Under the pieces are notes generated by a model, which saw nothing but the letters and a program-made list of their open reading frames with translations, had not been told where the DNA came from and ran no database searches. Position numbers and translations under genes: made by a program. Shown here in pieces: positions 40,941 to 49,321 of a stretch of 64,000 bases of DNA; within the stretch, counting starts at the first letter, position 1; the number at the start of each line of letters is the position of its first letter. This DNA is from a bacterium (GTDB lineage: Bacteria > Vulcanimicrobiota > Xenobia > Xenobiales > JADMJV01), in contig JAFEBA010000023.1 in assembly GCA_018266105.1 (NCBI GenBank), forward strand, positions 37,606 through 101,605. The letters are read 5' to 3'.

Positions 40941-41956
40941 AAAAGCTTTTGCAGTTCGGCCGGAGCCACCGTTTCTAACTGGTCGTAAGTACAGTCGCGA
41001 GGTGGCTTGTCCGGCCTCCAGCGCAAAAAGGTGGCCGCATGACGGAAGCGGGCGCCCTGCATATGGTCGTAGGAAACTTCACAGACCAGCTCGGGACGCA
41101 GACTCTGCCAGCTTAGGTCCTTGCCAGCGCTCCAGCGGCTCGGGGCTCCGGGGGTGCGGCCAAACCCGAACGAGGCATCGCCGCTTTCATCCAGATAAGG
41201 CTCCAGCTTTTTGACCAGCTCTAGTTTCTGGCTGGCCTTGAAGCTGGATGTGTGACCGACGTGCTGAAGCACACCGTGCTGATCGTAGAGTCCGAGCAGC
41301 AGCGAGCCGACCCCCTTCTTGTCTTTGGCCCAACGGAAGCCCCCCAGAACGCAATCGGCGCTGCGGCGATGTTTCAGCTTGATCATGCTGCGCACATCCG
41401 GCTGGTAAGGCGAGGCCGGGTCCTTGGCGATGACTCCGTCCAGACCCGCTCCTTCAAAACGCTCAAACCAATCCCGAGCCATGTTGAGATCGCGTGTGCT
41501 GGGGGTGATATGCCAGGGTTTGCAGGGGCGGAGTTGCTCCAACCGGGCTCGCCGCTCGGCCAGGGGCAGGCCACTCAGAATTTGGTTATCGAGGGCGAGG
41601 AGGTCGAAGGCCACGTAAGCCGCGGGGGTTTCCCGGGCCAGTTTCTGGATTCGTGAGGCGGCCGGATGAATCCGCATGAGCAGGGCGTCAAAATCCAGAC
41701 CGCGGGGGGTGGGAATGATGATCTCGCCGTCCAGCACAATCGGGCCGGGCAGGGCCCGCCTAAGACCCTCCTCCAGCTCAGGAAAATAGCGCCCCAGCGG
41801 CTTGCAGTCGCGGCTTTGGATGTAGATCTCTTGTCCGTCGAAAAAAATGAGGCTGCGAAAGCCGTCCCACTTGGGTTCGTAAAAATGGTTATCGGGCCAG
41901 GTTGAACTGAGGGCCGAGAGCATGGGCTTGATGGGGGGTTGGAGAGGCAGGTTCAT
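40934..41956 (-). CDS. ligD: ATP-dependent DNA ligase (LigD ligase-domain type)
   Basis: 340 residues. The nucleotidyltransferase motif is EPKWDGFR with Lys29 as the probable AMP acceptor; later motifs are LDGEII, YVAFDLLALD, GLDGVIAKD and IKLKHRR. The OB-fold follows. It matches the ligase module of LigD, here as a stand-alone gene coupled by ATGA to the polymerase module gene. Its role is end joining of double-strand breaks with Ku, but no Ku gene is in the window. Repeat copies at 41887 (PDNHF, just before the active site) and 41584 (LDNQIL). Confidence 0.9.
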   Translation of the reverse strand: MNLPLQPPIKPMLSALSSTWPDNHFYEPKWDGFRSLIFFDGQEIYIQSRDCKPLGRYFPELEEGLRRALPGPIVLDGEIIIPTPRGLDFDALLMRIHPAASRIQKLARETPAAYVAFDLLALDNQILSGLPLAERRARLEQLRPCKPWHITPSTRDLNMARDWFERFEGAGLDGVIAKDPASPYQPDVRSMIKLKHRRSADCVLGGFRWAKDKKGVGSLLLGLYDQHGVLQHVGHTSSFKASQKLELVKKLEPYLDESGDASFGFGRTPGAPSRWSAGKDLSWQSLRPELVCEVSYDHMQGARFRHAATFLRWRPDKPPRDCTYDQLETVAPAELQKLFH

Positions 41957-42957
41957 GGCTTTTTCTTGCGCGAGGGCTGGACCCGGGTGGGCTCCCCGTC
42001 TCCTTTCGGAAAGTGGGGCGGCCAGGGGGCGTCGCCCAGGCCTCCGGCTTCGTCTTTTCGGGAGAGTTCCAGCAGCCCGTCCAGGCTTCCCGGATTCTCG
42101 TCGATGGACTCAGCCGGGTCGCCGATGCGGGCGAAACGCTCGGGCACGGTGTCGATGGTGAAGGCGGAGGGGTCGACATCAGCCACTTCGTCCCAGTGCA
42201 GGGGAGTGGAGACGCGGGCGTCGGGGGTGGGACGCAGGGAGTAGGCGGAGGCCACGGTGCGGTCGCGGGCGTTCTGATTGAAGTCCACGAAGACGCCGTG
42301 GCGTTCTTCCTTCCACCAGGCCGAGGTGGCCAGCTCGGGCACGCGTCGTTCCACCTCTCGGGCCAGAGCCAGGGCGGCCCGGCGCACCAGCGTAAAGTTC
42401 CACAGGGGGTGAATGCGCACATTGATGTGGATGCCGCGATTGCCGGAAGTTTTGGGAAAGCCTTGCAGCCCGTGGTCTTTGAGCACATCCCGAGCCACCA
42501 GCGCAACTTTGCGAACCATGTCCCAGCTGGCCTCCGGAGTGGGGTCCAGATCCACACGCAGTTCGTCTGGATGGTCGGTGTCCTGGGCCCGGACGGGCCA
42601 GGGGTTGAGGTCCAGGCACCCCAGGTTGGCCACCCAGAGCAGGCAGGCCGAGTTGTCGCAGACCACTTCGTTGGCCGAACGCCCACTGGGGAAATAGATC
42701 ATGCAAGTTTTGACAAACTCGGGAAGCTTATCGGGCGCGCGCTTTTGGTAAAACGGCTCGCCTTCAGCACCATCCACGAAGCGCTTCAAAATCATGGGGC
42801 GGTTGCGGATCCCGCGCACGGCCCCGGGGGCGACCTTCTGAAAGTAGCGGACGACATCTAATTTGGTCTTGCCCAGGCTGGGGTAAAAAATCTTATCGGG
42901 ATTGGTGATGGTAACCGTGTAGCCGTCAATTTCAATCTCGATCTGTTTTTTGGGCAT
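41953..42957 (-). CDS. ligD: LigD-type DNA polymerase/primase domain protein
   Basis: 334 residues from ATG 42957. It begins KKQIEIEIDGYTVTITNPDKI and FYPSLGKTKLDVVRYF. The archaeo-eukaryotic primase signatures of LigD polymerase domains are visible: ILKRFVDGAEGEPFYQKR, CLLWVANLGCLDLNPW, ELRVDLDPTP (catalytic Asp pair) and SGNRGIHINVRI. The C-terminus is a basic tail. Its TGA overlaps the ligase ATG. It adds nucleotides at broken ends in non-homologous end joining. Confidence 0.92.
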   Translation of the reverse strand: MPKKQIEIEIDGYTVTITNPDKIFYPSLGKTKLDVVRYFQKVAPGAVRGIRNRPMILKRFVDGAEGEPFYQKRAPDKLPEFVKTCMIYFPSGRSANEVVCDNSACLLWVANLGCLDLNPWPVRAQDTDHPDELRVDLDPTPEASWDMVRKVALVARDVLKDHGLQGFPKTSGNRGIHINVRIHPLWNFTLVRRAALALAREVERRVPELATSAWWKEERHGVFVDFNQNARDRTVASAYSLRPTPDARVSTPLHWDEVADVDPSAFTIDTVPERFARIGDPAESIDENPGSLDGLLELSRKDEAGGLGDAPWPPHFPKGDGEPTRVQPSRKKKP

Positions 42958-43017
42958 GACACATGCTTCAACTTTAAGCCAGGGATTGCCTGGGAGCGGA
43001 GGCGAAAGGGCTGGCCC

Positions 43018-43827
43018 ATGACCGAACGAGAGTGGCGATATTTGCTGGACGGACCTCAGATACCCAAGATGGTGTATCGGAGTCGCTCTGGCTTTCCCAC
43101 CCCTCAACCGGTCTGGTGCCTGCGGGATGGGGATGACCTGGTCACCGTGACCTGGAGCCAGTCCCCTCTGGTGGAGTCGATTCAGCGCGGCGAGACAATT
43201 CAGGTCTGGGTCGATCTGGAAGACGGCCACGTCACGGCCGCTTACGAAGGGGACGCCAACCTGGTGGACGACCCGCTGGAGGTGGAGATCTGGTCCCAAT
43301 GGATCTGGCGACACCTGAAGGGCGCCACCAAGGCGGCCCTGTCACCCAATCGCTGCGACGTGATGATTCGCTTCACGCCCGTGCACTGCAGTGAGACCAT
43401 CGCCGAGCAGAGTTATCAGCTGCGTCACGGTTTCCGCGATGATTCGGGACAGACCCTGGAAGCCAAAGTGCTCTACAACCTCAATGACCTGCTGCAGAAC
43501 CTCTACCTGTGCCCCATTTCCAGCCTGGACTCGGTGGCCCTGATCCGAAGCTCGGACCTGGGCCAGGAACTGCCGATTATGGACGTGTTCCGCGTGCCCT
43601 CGGAAAAGCTCCTGGCCAACGTTGCTCTGGGCGACTTTCTGGAAGGCCTGCTGGACGATTGTCCCGAGTGGATCAACATTCGGGCTTACCTGGAAGACGG
43701 CAAACCGCGCCTGCTGGCCTTTTCAGCCCAAAGTCCCTCGCGCACCGGCTCCCATGAGGTCGACCCCAGAGTGGGCGCGAAGTTCATGATTTCCTGGCGA
43801 GCCGACGTGGCCATCGCCCTGGTCTAA
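43018..43827 (+). CDS. Hypothetical protein
   Basis: 269 residues, acidic and soluble, no signal peptide. Features include FPTPQPVWCLRDGDDLVTV at the N-terminus and LYNLNDLLQNLYLCPISS in the middle. I recognise no family. It is divergent from the LigD polymerase gene, with 60 nt between, and overlaps the convergent RUS-like gene by 4 nt. Confidence 0.55.
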   Translation: MTEREWRYLLDGPQIPKMVYRSRSGFPTPQPVWCLRDGDDLVTVTWSQSPLVESIQRGETIQVWVDLEDGHVTAAYEGDANLVDDPLEVEIWSQWIWRHLKGATKAALSPNRCDVMIRFTPVHCSETIAEQSYQLRHGFRDDSGQTLEAKVLYNLNDLLQNLYLCPISSLDSVALIRSSDLGQELPIMDVFRVPSEKLLANVALGDFLEGLLDDCPEWINIRAYLEDGKPRLLAFSAQSPSRTGSHEVDPRVGAKFMISWRADVAIALV

Positions 43828-45362
43828 GCGGCGTTCGACTTCCCCAAGAGCTGGGCCAGACGCTTCTTGTCTGGATTGGCGGCCAGAGACATCAGCTCTT
43901 CCCGATCGGTAGGAGGAAGAGGATTTCTGGCATCTCCCTTCCATTCGCCCTCGACCGTCTTCATTTCCAGGGTTAGAGTGTTGGTGTGCCAGCCCGCCTC
44001 GGAGAGCCCCTGCCAGGCACCGGTGGGCTGACCCAGACCACGGTGGGCCAACTCCACCAGAGCGTTGGGAGCATCTTTATCTCCGACCAGATCCTTGACG
44101 GCGTCATACAGCTTGGGTCGGGCCAGTTCCAGGTAGCGGGCCTGAGTGTAGGCGCGGAAGACGTCCTCCAGTCCCGCGTCTCGGCGCAGAGCGAGCGAAG
44201 TCTTGCCAGCCGGGTCGAAGTTGACCAGATATTTGTCGCTACGGAAGGTGGAGAAGACGTCCTGAGGATTGCTGTTGTTTTGCAGCAACTCATCCACTTT
44301 ATTGACCACCTGCACGGAGTCACTGCAGGGAACCGTCTCGGCACCTACGATGGCGGCCTTGATATTGCCCAGCATGCTCGGCTCGGGAGCTTCTTTGAAC
44401 TCGCCCGTCTGTAAATAGTTATCAGAGAGTTGCTCCAGATGACCTCTTTGGATGGGCTCCATATGAATCGACTTGGCCGCCTGCATGGCGCAGAAAGCTT
44501 GAATGGGTCCAAGGATTCCGACCGTGGCCAGAGCCGGCGGCACGCCCACCTTGTGAGCGGCCCATTTCACCCCCATGGAGATGGGCGTGCCCAGCAAACT
44601 GGCGCACAGCTCCTGCACGGAGTTCTTGGAGCTGACCAGGCCCTTATTGTTCTTGGCCATATGGTTGAAGACATTGACGTTGGCGGCCCCGCCCAGGGAG
44701 CTGGCGAAGGCGCCGGTGATGGAAGTTCCCAGCGCCAGCGGCACATAGGATTTGGGAATGATCGAAAGCAAACTCAGGTTCAACAATGAATTGCTGACCG
44801 CCACCAGGTTGTTGATGGTGTAGTAGCGTCGGGGGTCCTTGTCGCCCTTCTGACCCATAAAGGAGGCTCCCATGGAGGTGAAGCGCCAGGCATAGGTGTT
44901 GATGGTCTGGGCCAGCACGATTTTCTCGGTGGTACCCAGAGCGATATGGGTCGCATCCATGGTCACGGCCAGGCTGGAAAAGCTGATGGCCGAGCCGCAG
45001 ACGGAAGAGCCCAGCGACCAGGCGCGGAAGCGCAAATAATCCTTGGAGCAGTTCTCGTCCATGTTGGGCGGCAGCAGAATTTCCTTGGCTTTTTCCACCC
45101 AGGGATGAGGCAGACGGTTCTGGCGGAGGCCCGCCACCGAATCCATGGCGTTGGCGCTGCTGGCGTAGATGACGAACTGATCGCCCTCGCGCGAGTACGA
45201 CTGAATACTGCCGTTGGCCACCAGCTTGTCCAGACCCTCGAGGGTCATGTGGTCGGGCAGCTTACGCACGATCCGATAGAGATCGCCCTTCTGCTCGATG
45301 GTGGTGTCTTTATACAGCTTTTTGGGCAGATTCGGCTGATTCGGCTTCTGTTGAATACGCAT
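43824..45362 (-). CDS. RUS/DUF647-like membrane protein
   Basis: 512 residues. The central part has the RUS (root UVB sensitive, DUF647) pattern: LLPPNMDENCSKDYLRFRAWSL, hydrophobic segments, then GGAANVNVFNHMAKNNKGLV, followed by SSKNSVQELCASLLG, which parallels the ANxxNHxAKxxNxGxVxAKxxSQ motif of that family. The family is mainly eukaryotic (plant chloroplasts, animals), with unknown biochemical function. The C-terminal 130 residues are soluble and unassigned. A repeat variant (AGTTATC, 44417) lies within. Confidence 0.62.
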   Translation of the reverse strand: MRIQQKPNQPNLPKKLYKDTTIEQKGDLYRIVRKLPDHMTLEGLDKLVANGSIQSYSREGDQFVIYASSANAMDSVAGLRQNRLPHPWVEKAKEILLPPNMDENCSKDYLRFRAWSLGSSVCGSAISFSSLAVTMDATHIALGTTEKIVLAQTINTYAWRFTSMGASFMGQKGDKDPRRYYTINNLVAVSNSLLNLSLLSIIPKSYVPLALGTSITGAFASSLGGAANVNVFNHMAKNNKGLVSSKNSVQELCASLLGTPISMGVKWAAHKVGVPPALATVGILGPIQAFCAMQAAKSIHMEPIQRGHLEQLSDNYLQTGEFKEAPEPSMLGNIKAAIVGAETVPCSDSVQVVNKVDELLQNNSNPQDVFSTFRSDKYLVNFDPAGKTSLALRRDAGLEDVFRAYTQARYLELARPKLYDAVKDLVGDKDAPNALVELAHRGLGQPTGAWQGLSEAGWHTNTLTLEMKTVEGEWKGDARNPLPPTDREELMSLAANPDKKRLAQLLGKSNAA

Positions 45363-45454
45363 AGATAGCTCCCTGGGGTCGCTGTGCGCGACTCTCCGGG
45401 AAGCATCTTAAGATTTTTTTCAGGGTCTGGGGTTAAGAAGGTGTGTCCGTTTCG

Positions 45455-46099
45455 TCAGGACCCCTGGTCAAGCACCGAGGCCGAATTGGGTGTACGATTT
45501 TTCAGGTTGGCCAGAAACTGCTTCAGCTGAGTCTTTTCGCCATCCGCGATGTAGAGCACGCTCAGATGGGCCACCCAGTATTTGTCATCGCGCTGCTTGC
45601 ACCAGTCCACCTTGGCCTCGATATTGATCGGGGGCAGCTGGGGGTCATCCAGATCCATATGCAGAGTCATCTCGGCCCCCTCTTTCACGGGACCATCCAG
45701 CACCAGGGTGGCGTCCTCCATCGAAATCTCCGAGGTGAGGGCGCGAAAATTGGGCAGCCCTTTGGAGCGCACCGCGTAGGTGCGCATATGATGGGTCGGG
45801 TCGGACTCATCCAGCTTGTAATACATCTGCTCTTTCTCGCCGCCGATGTCGGCCAGAAAGAGTTGCTCAATCTCGCTCAGGCTGCCCTTGGGACCCAATA
45901 CGCGAGCCGCGTAGCCCTCCGGCAGGCGCTGCACCACCTGAATTTCCAGGTCGACGTGCTTGCGATTGGGCAGGTCGGCGATGCCCTCCAGGGTCTGGCC
46001 CAGTTGCAATCCCTTGGAGCAGCGAAACTTGACGATGCCCTGGCCATAATCAAAGACACTGAAATGGGCTTTGCCGAGATTTCTCAAGAATTCGAACAT
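45455..46099 (-). CDS. PilZ-domain-like protein
   Basis: 214 residues. The arrangement of an N-terminal YcgR-like barrel and a C-terminal domain with FRALTSEISMEDATLVLDGPVKEGAEMTLHMDLDD resembles PilZ proteins (the region matching D/NxSxxG, then strands). The RxxxR arginines expected for cyclic di-GMP binding are weak (MRTYAVRSKGLPNFRAL), so binding is uncertain. Cytosolic. It heads the strand run that continues to 47076 in the same direction. Confidence 0.55.
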   Translation of the reverse strand: MFEFLRNLGKAHFSVFDYGQGIVKFRCSKGLQLGQTLEGIADLPNRKHVDLEIQVVQRLPEGYAARVLGPKGSLSEIEQLFLADIGGEKEQMYYKLDESDPTHHMRTYAVRSKGLPNFRALTSEISMEDATLVLDGPVKEGAEMTLHMDLDDPQLPPINIEAKVDWCKQRDDKYWVAHLSVLYIADGEKTQLKQFLANLKNRTPNSASVLDQGS

Positions 46100-46141
46100 A
46101 AGCGCTTGTTTTTCGCGTTCTGAGGGAGTCGGCCTGCCGTC

Positions 46142-46576
46142 CTAATCGAAGCGGTCGCCGTTCTTTTTGAGGAACTTCGCATCCCAGGTGAGCAACAAAC
46201 GAAGGGCATTTTCCAGCTCCCCTTTGAGCTGGCTCAAGACCTGCTCGAAGGGACGGCCGGAGAAGCACTGGAGAATCTTGTAGTAACGCCCCTGTCCATC
46301 ATCCAGGATGGCTCCGCAGCTCAATTCGTAGGGCAGGTCTTGATGGATGACCTCGCGTCCCTGTTTTTGCTCCATGCGCAGGTCCAACCAGAGGGTGGGC
46401 TGCCCGGCCCGCTCCAGCCGAATCCGGGGGTTGCGTTCGGCCCGGTTCTCGATGGCTCTGAACTTGTAACGAGCGCAGAACTGGTCGATAATAGGCTTCA
46501 GTTCAGAGAGATGGTCATTGATGGCCGCAAAGTGGCCCCACAAAAATTCTTCGTCGAGGAAATCCGGCTCGGTCAT
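46142..46576 (-). CDS. Hypothetical protein
   Basis: 144 residues from ATG 46576, which overlaps the previous stop (ATGA). Soluble, with helical ends (KGELENALRLLLTWDAKFLKK). No family recognised. It is coupled to the exported protein at 46573-47076 and lies 42 nt upstream of the PilZ-like gene. Confidence 0.55.
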   Translation of the reverse strand: MTEPDFLDEEFLWGHFAAINDHLSELKPIIDQFCARYKFRAIENRAERNPRIRLERAGQPTLWLDLRMEQKQGREVIHQDLPYELSCGAILDDGQGRYYKILQCFSGRPFEQVLSQLKGELENALRLLLTWDAKFLKKNGDRFD

Positions 46577-47076
46577 GGTCTTTTGGGGGAGTAGAGCGGG
46601 CGAATGCGGGCGTCCTTCTGGATCTCCCAGCGAGTCAGATGGTAGAAGGCTCCCGCGGGTAGAGCCACGTTTCCAGAGAGACTGGCCCACCAGACCTCCA
46701 CTCGAATGACTCCATCCTTGGAGAGAGTTGTGGTGGGTGGGCTGAACTTCTGGTCACTTGGGAAATCCTCGGGCTTTTGGCGCAGCACGGACTGACCGAA
46801 AAGCTCCGCCTGAGTGCACCAGTCCAGAGCCAGCTTGCGCCGCTGCTCGGGGGTGGCCCGATCCCAGCCCTGGGAACGCAGGGCGGCCTGGGCGCCCCGA
46901 GAGTGATCTTGGCCGGGGTAGGAACGACCGTCCACCAGCAGTTCTTTGAGAACCCAGCCCCGGTCAGGCTGAAGATTGCCCACCAATTTGACCTTGGGAA
47001 AGGAAGCCACGGGCAGGCTCTCCTGAGCCAGACAAATGGTTATCAAGAGGAAAGAGAGTAGGATGATCCGGTGCAT
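46573..47076 (-). CDS. Small exported protein
   Basis: 167 residues with a signal peptide (HRIILLSFLLITICLAQ), part of which (LLITI) is encoded by a repeat copy at 47038. The mature part is soluble with no recognised domain (AQAALRSQGWDRATPEQRRKLALDWC). First gene of the pair with 46142. Confidence 0.6.
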   Translation of the reverse strand: MHRIILLSFLLITICLAQESLPVASFPKVKLVGNLQPDRGWVLKELLVDGRSYPGQDHSRGAQAALRSQGWDRATPEQRRKLALDWCTQAELFGQSVLRQKPEDFPSDQKFSPPTTTLSKDGVIRVEVWWASLSGNVALPAGAFYHLTRWEIQKDARIRPLYSPKRP

Positions 47077-47114
47077 CCTGTTTTTTTTGCGGTCAGGCCC
47101 GGAGTCCCTTGTGC

Positions 47115-48584
47115 TCAGGAATCCTGCAGAAGCCGCCGCAGGGCGCCGCGATCGACTTTGCCCAGATGGGTGCGGGGAAGGGTGTCCACGAAGGTGACGC
47201 CGCGCGGATGTTTATAGGGTTCCAGTCGAGCCAGAACATGTTCTTTGAGTTGCTGCTCGCTCACCCCGTCAGCAATGACAAAGGCGTGGGGACGAGTGAG
47301 CCCGTCACCGCCCACCTGGCCGACCACCGCGCATTCCTTGACGGCGGGGTGGGTGAGCAGGCAACTCTCTACATCAGCCGGGGCCAGCCAGCGACCGCTG
47401 ACTTTCAGCAGTTCGTCGGCCCGGCCGCAAAAATAGAAGTAGCCATCCTCATCCTGACGCATCAAGTCACTGGAAGCGAAAAAGCGCCCCTGCAGGGCGG
47501 CCTGAGAAGCCTCCGGCAGCTGCCAGTAACAAAGAGCGCGGGCATCTCCGCCGGCCCACAGGCGACCGATCTCGCCCGGGCCGACATCCCGGCCCTCCTC
47601 ATCGCGAATGCGTACATCAAATCCGGGCACGGGACGGCCCAGGCTGCCCGGCCGCACCTCCCCCACCTGATTGGAAAGAAAGACATGCCACTGCTCGGCC
47701 GTGCCCAGACCATCCAGCAGTTCCACACCAAAGGTGGCCTTCCACTTGTGATAGAGGGCCTCGGGCAGGGCCTCCCCGGCCGAGGTGGCCAGGCGCAGGC
47801 TGGAAAGGTCGCGATCGGCACCCTGATTGACCATCTGATTGACCAGAGTCGGCACATTGATGAGAATCGTGGGTCGGTGACGTTCAATTTGATCCAGCAG
47901 CGCCTCAGCCGTGGACTTCTCCGGAAAGAGAATGCTGGTGGCGCCCACCGAAAAGGGAAAGAAGAGATTGGAGCCGGTGGCGTAGCCAAAGAAGAGCTTT
48001 GGAACCGAAAGGGTCCGGTCATTTTCGCTCATCTTCAGGAAGTTCTGGCCGTAGAGCACGGTGGTGTTATAGAAAGACTGATGGCTCTGCAAGACAGCCT
48101 TGGGGCGACCCGTAGTGCCGCCTGAGAAAAGCCAGAGCGCAATATCGTCACGGTGAGTGGGCTGGGTAGCGAACTCGCTGACCTCCCCTCGCAAGTGTTC
48201 TGGCTTCAAGATGGCCTTGAGATGGCGGCTGTAGGGCAGGTCTTGAGCGAGTACGGCCACACTGGCCCGACTAAATTCAAGTAAGTCCATGATCTCGTGA
48301 TTGCTCAGGGCGGGGTTGACCATCACCACCGCCGCGCCCGCTTTCAAGGCGCCAAACAGCGCAGCCACATAGTCGATGCCGTCGGGAAGAGCCAGCAGCA
48401 GGCGCTGCTCCATTTGCAGCCCGGCCTGGACCATAGCCCGAGCAGCCTGATTGGCGCGCTGCTGCACCTGGGCGTAGGTGTAACTCTGACCTCCACAGAT
48501 CAGGGCGATGCGTTCTCCGCGGCCCTCCCGCACTCGGGCGTCCAGAAGCCAGTCGGCCAGATTAAACTGCTCGGGAGCGATCAA
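47115..48584 (-). CDS. Benzoate/2-aminobenzoate-CoA ligase family protein
   Basis: 489 residues from a TTG at 48584 that overlaps the SDR stop (TTGA). The adenylate-forming motif is LFSGGTTGRPKAVLQSH; AEQWHVFLSNQ and the C-terminal lysine region (LPRTHLGKVDRGALRRLL) complete the fold. The N-terminus FNLADWLLDARVREGRGERIALI and SVPKLFFGYATGSNLFFPF are typical of the benzoate-CoA ligase family. It would activate an aromatic acid with ATP and CoA. It is the third gene of an operon with 3-hydroxyacyl-CoA dehydrogenase and SDR, which is why I favour 2-aminobenzoate. Confidence 0.88.
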   Translation of the reverse strand: MIAPEQFNLADWLLDARVREGRGERIALICGGQSYTYAQVQQRANQAARAMVQAGLQMEQRLLLALPDGIDYVAALFGALKAGAAVVMVNPALSNHEIMDLLEFSRASVAVLAQDLPYSRHLKAILKPEHLRGEVSEFATQPTHRDDIALWLFSGGTTGRPKAVLQSHQSFYNTTVLYGQNFLKMSENDRTLSVPKLFFGYATGSNLFFPFSVGATSILFPEKSTAEALLDQIERHRPTILINVPTLVNQMVNQGADRDLSSLRLATSAGEALPEALYHKWKATFGVELLDGLGTAEQWHVFLSNQVGEVRPGSLGRPVPGFDVRIRDEEGRDVGPGEIGRLWAGGDARALCYWQLPEASQAALQGRFFASSDLMRQDEDGYFYFCGRADELLKVSGRWLAPADVESCLLTHPAVKECAVVGQVGGDGLTRPHAFVIADGVSEQQLKEHVLARLEPYKHPRGVTFVDTLPRTHLGKVDRGALRRLLQDS

Positions 48585-49321
48585 CGGCGCAGGCCGCCAC
48601 CATCGATAACCAGGCAGGTCCCATTCACGCCCCGGGCTCGTTCGTGGGCCAGAAAAGCCACCGCGTAAGCCACTTCGTCCGATTCGATCAGCCGGCCCTG
48701 CGGATTGGTGCCGGTCATCGAGGCCATGGCTTCTTCGCGACTGCGACCGGTGGTGGCGATGATATTTTCCACCGACTTTTGGACCATAGGCGTGTCCACA
48801 AAGCCGGGGCAAACCGCATTCACGGTCACCCCTTTGGTGGCCACCTCATCGGCCAGGGCCCGAGTCAGGCCGATGACGGCGTGCTTGGTGGCGGCATAGG
48901 CAGTCAGATACTTTTGGGCAGAGAGCCCGGCCACCGAGGCCACATTGATGACTCGGCCCCATCCCGATTTGAGCATGTGGGGCATGCAGGCCTGAGTGCA
49001 CAGCATCAGGCCGGTGAGGTTGAGCTGCAGCAGATGGTTCCACTGCTCCAGGGTGATCTTGTGGAGCGGATTGGAGATGGCCGTGCCGGCATTGTTCACG
49101 AGGATGTCTACGGGACCGGCCTTTTCAGTCAGCCGTTGGATATCTTCCGGATTCGACATGTCGGCCACGATGGCCTCGCCCTGGAGTTGGGCGGCCAGCG
49201 CCTCAATCTCGGCGGCGGTGCGAGAAGACAGGATCACATGATGGCCGGCCGCGGCCATTTCCTGAGCGATGGCTGCCCCGATCCCGCGACCGGCTCCCGT
49301 AATCAGGACCCGTTTACTCAT
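48581..49321 (-). CDS. Short-chain dehydrogenase (SDR), aryl-CoA pathway
   Basis: 246 residues. TGAGRGIGAAIA, NNAG, catalytic Ser (NVASVAG), YAATK and CPGFVDTPM define a classical SDR. It closely follows the 3-hydroxyacyl-CoA dehydrogenase gene with an 8-nt overlap and is coupled to the CoA ligase. An SDR of this kind is usual in 2-aminobenzoyl-CoA/salicylyl-CoA clusters. The exact substrate is not readable from sequence. Confidence 0.85.
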   Translation of the reverse strand: MSKRVLITGAGRGIGAAIAQEMAAAGHHVILSSRTAAEIEALAAQLQGEAIVADMSNPEDIQRLTEKAGPVDILVNNAGTAISNPLHKITLEQWNHLLQLNLTGLMLCTQACMPHMLKSGWGRVINVASVAGLSAQKYLTAYAATKHAVIGLTRALADEVATKGVTVNAVCPGFVDTPMVQKSVENIIATTGRSREEAMASMTGTNPQGRLIESDEVAYAVAFLAHERARGVNGTCLVIDGGGLRR

